Source of the DNA: Apostichopus japonicus
Lineage: Eukaryota > Echinodermata > Holothuroidea > Aspidochirotida > Stichopodidae
Reading direction: 5' to 3'
NCBI RefSeq assembly: GCF_037975245.1
Contig: NC_092565.1
Coordinates: forward strand, 18,827,999 to 18,891,998
Length of the DNA: 64,000 bases
Below are positions 56,586-64,000 of this stretch, piece after piece. Every line of letters begins with the position of its first letter. The stretch's first letter is position 1. The translations under genes were made by a program, and so were the position numbers. The notes below the pieces were generated by a model that saw only the letters and a list, made by a program, of their open reading frames with translations, was not told the origin of the DNA and ran no database searches.

Positions 56586-58909
56586 TGCAGAAGAAATAGA
56601 ACTTTACCTTCAAGGACATTGTAAATAAGTGGTACCATGTTTTCCATTGTTGCAGTAACCAGAATGTTTCATATGGAGGAGGAAACTTGGTGTGGTGGGA
56701 TACGTAAGTAGGATGGGGGGGGGGGGGGGTCAGCATTGAGCAGGGTGAAAGTTGATTGGTGGCTTGGTGCCATATATGATGCTTTGGGTTGTTTAATTTC
56801 CACTCAGTAAGTTGGAGTAACTGTTGACACTCCTTTGCCAGAATTTTCGTGATTTTTTTCGTACTTCATCACAGTAAAAAGAACTCGAATTGCATGCATT
56901 GCTTCTGCAACTATTACCATAATTTAATGAGATTTAAATTCTAACATGTTTAAAGTCTGGAATGCTCCTTTAAGGCTTAACCGATGATGACGTCATTGTT
57001 CAGTATCGGCCGGGTATGATTCATATTTCTCCATTGTTGATTGAAATCTTGAAACTTTGTCCCAAAAGAAATTCCTCGTTTATGACAAATACTAATGGGA
57101 TAACAATATCACTGTTTAAGACTACTTGAGCCCTATTTTTCTCATAATTTAATTTTAGCTTACGAGGAGCTGGTATGTGCACTAGACTAGATTTTCCAGT
57201 CTCTTTACGATGAGCAGGATACGATTATGCAGTATTTTCTCAAAACCTAAGTGAGATAGAATTGTAACATGCACCGATAAAAACTGTTTTAAATGTTCTG
57301 TAATAACCAAATTGTTTTTTTGCCTAAAATCAACTTTTCATTCAATGTATGTATGAATACATAAGATTAGCAAGTTTCCCCCCCCCCCCCCCCCCACATA
57401 TAGTCACTCTCCTTTAGTATGATAATGGAGGGATTAAAACATGACAAAAAGATATATTTTGCCCAAAAAAACTATCATTGAAGATGATATTAGAAGTTCA
57501 GGAAGAACTGATTGAAACTCAGGTAAAATGGACAAATACATTAACACAACATTGAAATGTAATTTTCTTCATAAAATGTTATTATTTATTTGTACGTATA
57601 TCTTTGATATGCAGGTATCAAAGTTTCTAACAAGGCCATGGAATCATCAATATATGTATTTCTTAGTATATCAAAATTATCATCATTAGAGGACAAGAAA
57701 AGGCATGGAATAATTAGTTATCTCATAGAATCAAGAGAAAAGGCCTTATCTAGATTTAAAAGGATGCTGGTTAAAAAATGGGTAAGTCAGACATGTGGTA
57801 AGAGGTCTGGGACTGCCCCATTGACCCCTCTTTCCCAGTTTTCTCATAGCGATCAGGTTACTACAGTTTAATTTACATGCTAATACACATTACAGAGCAT
57901 GGATTGAAGAATTTGAAAAATAATGAAAAAAACTTCCTCATGATCATGTACAAGATATTTTACGTTAATGCCACAAACTGAGACAAGAAATACCCATATT
58001 TTTGTCTGTATGGTAACAGAATGTTGAGAAGCACTATGTACCTTTACCCTCCCTCATAGAGGTTGACAATGACTGACAGCAGTTTAAAAAAAAAAGAATT
58101 ATGAAACCATCTCCAATGCGGGACAGCAAACCTCCAAAGAAAATCTCTCATGTTTGTGCTAGCACTTTATCACATTGCCACAAGATGGATATCAACTTTG
58201 GAATCTATGAACATGTCTGTTCTATGTTTCACATGACCAGGGTTGGCAAGATTCGGATAAGAACAAGTATTTGAGTGTTTAGGATAATTCATTATACAGG
58301 AATAATTAAATGCTCTTCGAGTTTTAGAACTTGAAAAGTTTGACAAGTTAATTGCTTTCTTAGTATGGATGTTTGAAACACTGATAATACTTAAGGTCAA
58401 TTACAGGTCGGAGATAATTCTCGGAGATAAAACTACGAATCAACGATGAGTTATTACTGTTCTCATGACTGGCAGCTGGCATACCTCCCTGAGGAAGCCA
58501 GTGAAATCACGAAGGAAAAGGTAAAAAAAATTAACAAAATGGTCAGGACTGTTATTATTGTAAACTTGACGAAGTATTTCCAAAGTGACTGTTATTCAAA
58601 CCTAGACAAATTAATCAGCTGGCGTTTATATCCTCTAGTAGGATTTTTGCCGACTTAACCCATTCAGATTCAGATTAAGCAATTCTCAACCAAATTGTCA
58701 AATATGCAAAGAAACAACACTAAAAAATAACTACATTGAGTACGGTACAGTAGAGAGGGTTCAAAAAAGGTTATTATCATTAATCCAATGGAGATGGATG
58801 ACCTCTGCAGCTGGACAATTAAATAAGTCCACAAAATAATATATTTATCATTTAATCACTTCTCATAAACTTGGTCATTAAAAGCTGAATAAAGACATGT
58901 TTTCCCTTA
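56586..58909. other. Intergenic between the 230-residue ORF and FAHD2
   Basis: Holds a G homopolymer at 56716 and a C homopolymer at 57379-57396. Frames at 57638-57871 and 58446-58658 have no known domain, and I do not call them genes. Confidence 0.4.
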
Positions 58910-58915
58910 TTTATT
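58910..58915 (-). promoter_or_regulatory. Polyadenylation signal of FAHD2
   Basis: AATAAA on the minus strand, about 190 bp past the FAHD2 stop codon, the nearest such signal. Confidence 0.55.
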
Positions 58916-59106
58916 TGTTTTGTCATCTCAGTCATTTACTGAAATAACTCAAGTTACAATTTGGCATCTGGTTCCCCTGCAATATATTTTACTGGAAGAG
59001 CTGTCATGGAAAATACCAATGCTTTCCTACTTTTAGATGAGGCGACACAGTTCAGCAAATTGCTTTCTTTGATGTTAAAATTCCACGTTTTAACTCTCAG
59101 GGGCAT

Positions 59107-59169
59107 TTAAATAATCTTGTTGGTGATTGTTCCAATTTCATCTACCTCACACTCCACAACATCTCCTCT
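59107..59169 (-). CDS. FAHD2: FAHD2 exon 6 (terminal)
   Basis: After acceptor [28 protein letters not shown] and TAA. The final 'GDVVE.EI..IG...N.V' strand is conserved at the end of FAH-family proteins. Confidence 0.95.
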   Translation of the reverse strand, partial: RGDVVECEVDEIGTITNKII

Positions 59170-62100
59170 CTGTAGAAAAAAGGGTAAGAGAGAAACCAGT
59201 ATAGAAACTTGATGAATTTTGAATTAAGAAATGGAAGTCAAAAGCAACAAAAGTCGTTAAAAACCGTCGTAGCCAGTCATAAATGCATCAAGACACGGTC
59301 GAGACTGATCACAACAGCTATCTTGCAAAGAGCATAGAAAGTGTTGGCTAGAATAAGATTCAAACCAGTGACCTAAGGGTTATAATCCCTCACTCTACCA
59401 GCTAAAACTATCCAGCCCTTAGTTGGTGGTGATGGTGAGTTCATGACACTGTTTATACAATGTGAAATATTTTTGAGAAAATGGCCAAGTTTTACACCAT
59501 TTGAACCAGCTTACACCCATTTGAAATAACCTGTTGACCCCTTGAAGCTCAGAGGGAGACAACTGGTGGGAGACTCATGTGCATGTTTAAAGCAAAAGTA
59601 AAAACTATGGTGAACTAGTCCAGTCTGTGGCGTTAAAAGCTATAAGACCAACAATAGCACCCATTGAGGTCATGATTTGAAGTATTGGCCAGTCAAAGTA
59701 AAGAAGTGGGTTATTCAGTCAGGCCAAAGCCACAGTTTTCCGGAACCAGATGGTCTCTGGCAGATGGGCATGGAAGCAAAGAGGCAGGTAAGCTTACCTT
59801 TAAAAATACTGGCTCTGGTTTTTGAAAGATCCCAACACCTGGAGGGGTACCAGTCAGTATGATATCACCTGGTTTGAGAGTCATGAACCTGAAATATTAA
59901 AACAAAATGGTCAAGGAAGAAATATTCTACTGCACATTAACTCCTAATGATCAACCCAATTGAACATTAAAAGAAAAACATTGTTCTCTTTTGACATTTA
60001 TTTTTTGGTTGAGACGTAACAGTGTATTCCTCCTATAGCAATTTCTTGCACATCTTCCCCCTCTCCCCTCCATTCTCCTTGCCCTTAATTTGCCCACAGC
60101 CAAACTAGTAACAAAGATAGTTCATAAAGCCCTTACACCATGTTGAGTGCTAAAGTTATTTTTTTTTAGCTTGCTTCTAGTCTTTCAAGCCTTGGTATCT
60201 TCTGCAATTAGCCCTCAAAAAAAACTCTCGGAGAAACTATGTACTTCGTGGAAAAGGGACATCAGTAAATGAAACTGTATTCACCTTGAGACATAGGCCA
60301 GCAGCTTGTGAGTGTTGAAGACAAGATTCTTGGTGTTACTATCTTGCACTGTCTTCCCATTCACTCTACACCGTAATCCCAAATTATTGGGATCTGAAAT
60401 AATCAAGAAAATAAAGATTTGAAGGAATAAAGAACAAGGGACAAGGATCACCCTAATAAGTTAAAGATCACCAGTATCTGCCAGATCTAGCATTGAGGGT
60501 GCATCAATGCTCAGCAAAGGTCTCACTTCAATCAGTATTTTACTGCCACCATAAACACGTCATCCCTTCCCTCCCCTCCCCCCCCTCCCCCGATTCATTT
60601 CCTTGCAAAGTTTTAACTCCTCTTAATATCTGGAAATTGTTTGGATTACCAAAATCCACTGGGAAATTATTTTTAGTGATAAACTGACATAAGTCAGTCA
60701 AATTATCCTTGTTCTTTTGGCTGATTGTCCATTTTCAAATATATTTTCCCCAGAGTGGTTCCCAAGGTTGAAATTTATTGTGATAATATTTCACCACAAT
60801 TTTACCAGCAACATTAGGCTTAGTCTGTCTCAATATAACCGTATCAGATTTACTGCAGCAAACTTGCATATATGGAATTTGAAGCATCAAAATTAATGCA
60901 AAAAATAAAAGAGAAATCAACAAGAAAGCCAATAGGCTTATTGTGATTCCTTGCCAATTGAGATTAGGATCCCAAGCTTTCGTCATTGTTGATTAAATTG
61001 ATCAGCAAGGTTCTTTCACTGACTTGAGCCTTCGGGCAAGGAATCAAAAAGCAGATTATTGAGTTAGGTTTGTGTTTTGCAACAACAATGTTTTTATCAT
61101 ATATATATATGTATATATTATTCTATTTAAGCAAAAAAAAACTTCCATATTTTTCTCCATAAAAAAAAATTAAAAGAGAAAATTCAATCAAGATGAATAA
61201 TAGCTTTAAAAAAAAATATAAAAAAATTAAGATTGGATGGGTACTGCTTTTGAAGAACATTTCAATATAATTAAAACAGATTAATAAACATATCAGTTCA
61301 ATATACTGACTGTACCTGATATTGCATCCTTTGTAACTAAAGCTGGTCCCAATGGGCAAAAGTCATCCATAGCTTTTCCCAAAAGCCATTGTTTGCCATT
61401 ACGTCTCATCTGCCAATCCCTTGCGCTAACATCGTGAGCAACTGTGTACCCGGCAACATGGTCCATGGCATCTGATTCCTGCAGGGGCATTCAAATTAGA
61501 AATTGCACTACAAGTAAGAAGGGGAAGAAATGTCAAATCGCTTCAAATCAATAGACATTTTAGATGTTTATATAGAAAAAACAATGCAAACACTTTGTAA
61601 AATCCATGAGTCATAAGATGTAGACATGTTCCAGGCCTCAATAAGACAGTAAAAATTGCATTTCATAATCCTTTTCCAGTGTCCACAAAACTAATGCAAG
61701 TTACTTGAGCAATGCTCTCTACTTGATCTCTGAAATTTTCTTTTTTGAGCAAACAAAGGGCCAATCAGTCTGTAGTCAGCTTCCACACATAACATCAATA
61801 CTGGGTTCAGCCCTGATTCTAATATGCAAATTAGACAATGTTAAGTATTTCTGTAATGAAAGCCTGACAGATGTAGACTAAAGTGCTGGTGTAAGCATTG
61901 AAAATGAATAGACTTTCTCAAGCTATTACGTATACCTGTTGTGTCACATTCATGTGACAAACTAATTAACATAATAGTTTCTGTTCAATCAATATTGATT
62001 GCATGAGAAATTAAAATAGAGATGCAAGCATTAGCTTTGAGAAAACTTGTTAAAACTGTTAAATATTTCTATTAAAGCATGCTCTGGCCAAATACAGGTT

Positions 62101-63330
62101 TAGGTATCTACAATGAAATGGATGTATGACAATTTAGTTGTACAGTAGTTTATTTCATGAATGCTCTCAATTGTTTTGTTTGCTTAACAATAATTACTTG
62201 AATCAGCTTGTGCTGAAAATCACAACAATTGCCCAAAGTTTCTAACATTGACAAAATAGTAAAAGTAATGGTTTAAATATCCACCAAAAGCTGTGCGCAT
62301 GTGATAATGAACGCTGGTTCCTAAGCAACTGGTATTGTATTAACATCAGTTTTGTTGCATACGCAACAAGCAGTACGCCATCTGCATAACGTCAATGCAT
62401 CAAATGCTCACTAACATGTCAAGGTTATTGTTGCAAACTAAAATTTAATATCTGCTTCAGAACAAAATCTGAATATGATTTTCTAAACAAACCTTTATAT
62501 TTTTGCCAGCTTTACCAATAACAATAACCATCTCAACTTCCCAGTCAAGTTCCTCTGTCTCATCAGGATACCTAATGTCATCTTTTGGTCCAATGATACA
62601 GCTAGCAAATTTGTTAAATACAAGTGGTTCTTTTGGTACTGGCTGATTTTGTTCCTCGCAATGGTCCACATAGTTCATTCCGATGCAAAGGACTTTCTCA
62701 GGGTCTGTGATTGGAGCCAGTATCTTGATGCTATTTCTAGCGAGTACATTTTCAGTAGATACGGATAACCTGCCAAAACAAAATAAATATACAGTACTAA
62801 ATAATCCATACAGACCATGCATTGATGAATCAAAGAAGGTGATTTTTAAACAAGGTTATGTATGGTTCAATTATATTGTGCTTGATCAATCATAATTTAA
62901 ATGCGAACATACAGTATACTGTTGTAGGTAATTCCATTTTTTTCTGGGTATAGTGTTATTACTATTGAAAGATCTGAATAATTTTATGACAAACTAAGTT
63001 ACTTTAATCTAGATCCATGATCCAAGTAAATAACTTACTTTATACTTACTCTTTAGCTCTCTTCATCAGAGCTTCACCACCTTTCAAGAAGCCCACCATG
63101 TTACTTGGCATCTCAGGATCAACAGAGAGATCAACCACATCACCATTCACCCCTTGCTCCACACCAATCTTTCTCTCACCATTTTTCTCAAATTGGACGA
63201 GTCTCATGTTGTAAAATGGACGAAAACCAATTGACCACTTGCCCAGCCGTTTTTCAATCCCCGAAAACAATGTTTGGCTGAGCTTAGTCTTGCAGCCTAC
63301 GTTCAGGACCTGTCGAAATTGCTGCATCAC
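59107..63330 (-). CDS. FAHD2: FAHD2-type fumarylacetoacetate hydrolase domain protein, whole gene
   Basis: Six exons: 63330-63050, 62769-62493, 61478-61316, 60393-60285, 59888-59798, 59169-59107. All borders are GT-AG, and the total of 984 bp encodes 327 residues plus stop, near the usual FAHD2 size of about 314. Residues 1-93 form the N-terminal region with a basic, presequence-like start ([20 protein letters not shown]), which hints at mitochondria. The FAH fold follows: [12 protein letters not shown] near 122-133, then [22 protein letters not shown] with probable metal ligands E171 and E173, and HDVSARDWQ with D202, then [13 protein letters not shown]. Members hydrolyse or decarboxylate C-C bonds of small keto acids with a divalent metal. 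The exact substrate of FAHD2 is not settled. ATG codons at 63330 and 63327 are adjacent; either could start. Confidence 0.95.
59346..59417 (-). pseudogene. tRNA-like pseudogene (SINE head or decayed tRNA-Ile)
   Basis: It is 72 nt on the minus strand. The acceptor stem GGCTGGA pairs with TCTAGCC (one G-U). The D arm contains TAGCTGGTAGAGT. The anticodon arm is GAGGG-ATTATAA-CCCTT, with TAT at positions 34-36. The B-box region is GGTTTGAATC. The T stem is badly mismatched (ACTGG against CTTAT), so it is unlikely to be functional. It lies in FAHD2 intron 5. Confidence 0.6.
59798..59888 (-). CDS. FAHD2: FAHD2 exon 5
   Basis: After acceptor [25 protein letters not shown], then [10 protein letters not shown], donor [19 protein letters not shown] is the most conserved FAH-family string. 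Confidence 0.97.
59889..60284. other. FAHD2 intron 4
   Basis: No feature is seen beyond AT-rich sequence. Confidence 0.7.
60285..60393 (-). CDS. FAHD2: FAHD2 exon 4
   Basis: Encodes [20 protein letters not shown], then [14 protein letters not shown]. Donor GTGAAT, phase 2. Confidence 0.95.
60394..61315. other. FAHD2 intron 3
   Basis: Contains a C-rich run near 60578-60590. The reverse frame at 60986-60735 is hydrophobic but has no splice support and is not called. Confidence 0.6.
61316..61478 (-). CDS. FAHD2: FAHD2 exon 3
   Basis: After acceptor [61 protein letters not shown]. It carries the metal-ligand Asp of 'HDVSARD' and the lysine of 'GKAMDDF'. Donor GTACAG, phase 1. Confidence 0.97.
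61479..62492. other. FAHD2 intron 2
   Basis: AT-rich. No embedded element was recognised. Confidence 0.6.
62493..62769 (-). CDS. FAHD2: FAHD2 exon 2
   Basis: After acceptor [82 protein letters not shown]. It contains the first metal ligands. Donor GTTTGT, phase 0. Confidence 0.97.
62770..63049. other. FAHD2 intron 1
   Basis: A short AT-rich intron. Donor GTAAGT, acceptor TTGGCAG. Confidence 0.8.
63050..63330 (-). CDS. FAHD2: FAHD2 exon 1
   Basis: Start ATG at 63330, second Met at 63327. It encodes the basic N-terminus and [39 protein letters not shown], the small N-terminal domain of this subfamily. Ends in phase 2 at donor GTAAGT. Confidence 0.93.
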
Positions 63331-64000
63331 ATGAGTATGCAGGCATTAGCTAGGCTATACGGACTTCCTTTACAGGGGGCGGGTATGATTCGTGGTACAA
63401 GGTCTGCAAATACAATGCTGATAACAATCTGAGTAAATCGTACCAGTTGTCTTGTTGTGATGTCGAACGCGATTGGTGACTGTAAAATGTACGATCATGT
63501 CCTTTTAGTCGAAGGTCGTTTTATATCATTCGAAAATAGTTTGGCGTCGAGTTTAAAAATGGTAGTATATTTACCTAAGTAGGCTAAATGAAAATATTAA
63601 AGGAAACCGTAGTCCGTGACGACAAACTGACATTTTTGGTTTCTGCTGCCGTGGGCAAACCTTTCCATCGGCATTGACTTTTTTCATGTGATCATCTTTG
63701 ATGTGACCTTTGTCCTCTACGAAAACAAGTTGGCAAAGAAACTATTTTGGCTAACATTAACAACAGAAAAGCATATATAAGAATGAGAGTTTTTGTTTTA
63801 CGTCCCTTCGAGAGAAAAAAAAGTTGGTAAAGTATTAAATACATATGCATGTTCTTTCTCTGAAAGACTTGTACTATGATAGCATCCAAAATTCGAAGCA
63901 TCTAGCAAGATAGTTTAGCTACTGATCTGTACACTAACGTTAGTGTACAGAGCAGTGAGTGTAGCGTCTTTGATTTGATCACACTGGTTACTCATCATCG
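63331..64000. other. FAHD2 upstream region
   Basis: Contains the presumed FAHD2 promoter; no TATA box is evident close to the start. The reverse frame at 63901-63692 has no domain character. A short inverted repeat, CTGTACACTAACGTTAGTGTACAG (63927-63950, 24-bp perfect palindrome), lies here. Confidence 0.45.

Noticed and set aside
57638-58658. Two frames of 70-77 codons near 57.6 and 58.4 kb
   Set aside because: No domain, no consistent splice partners and ordinary AT-rich composition; chance frames are expected at this length.
60735-60986. Hydrophobic 83-codon minus-strand frame in a FAHD2 intron
   Set aside because: No homology recognised, and FAHD2 exons join in phase without it.

Overview
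This window is animal genomic DNA: AT-rich, with genes split by GT-AG introns and a dense load of transposons and tandem repeats. The best guess for the source is a marine invertebrate deuterostome, perhaps an echinoderm. Two observations point that way. A Ty3/gypsy fragment has the order gag-protease-integrase with no reverse transcriptase in between, as in the Gmr1-like group described from deuterostomes. A foldback element resembles the sea urchin TU elements. The taxon is an inference and was not tested by any search.

Genes. (1) 6934-7139 (+) is the last exon of a monocarboxylate-transporter-like (SLC16/MFS) gene; no earlier exon was found in the first 6.9 kb. (2) 17333-39819 (+) is a tandem paralogue with six exons. 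All splice sites are GT-AG and all phases agree, for a 478-residue transporter. Its second exon is cut by a 14.6-kb insertion (20493-35108). (3) 41994-42989 (-) is a 331-residue single-exon ORF of unknown function. (4) 47756-45633 (-) is a two-exon gene for a 250-residue, mostly disordered protein. (5) 55857-56549 (+) is a 230-residue charged ORF. (6) 63330-59107 (-) is a complete six-exon FAHD2-type fumarylacetoacetate-hydrolase-family gene of 327 residues.

Mobile DNA. The 14.6-kb insertion carries TGTGRCAG terminal inverted repeats and a 4-bp CTGG target duplication. On its minus strand it holds a decayed, intron-containing DDE integrase. It therefore looks like a Ginger-type DNA transposon. 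Removing it with one copy of CTGG restores the transporter frame exactly. Nested inside it are a LINE fragment, two TIR elements with 8-bp target duplications, and a hAT-type MITE lying inside one of those elements. Elsewhere there are more hAT-like non-autonomous elements (1453-3163, 10744-11492, 44546-44895), a foldback element built from CACTTAAGTG palindromes (4411-6106), the gypsy fragment (11994-14345), tRNA-derived SINE pieces, a second LINE 3' end, and a dispersed family of 150-400 bp repeats.

Tandem DNA. There is a 121-bp repeat (3401-4120), a 21-bp minisatellite with a 145-bp higher-order unit in the transporter's first intron (18015-19465), a 413-bp higher-order array (31181-32065), a repeat carrying AP-1-like sites upstream of gene 4 (48815-49147), and many G or C homopolymers. 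The stretch 49.2-55.8 kb is nearly featureless. Most long ORFs in the tandem arrays are by-products of repeat periods divisible by three.
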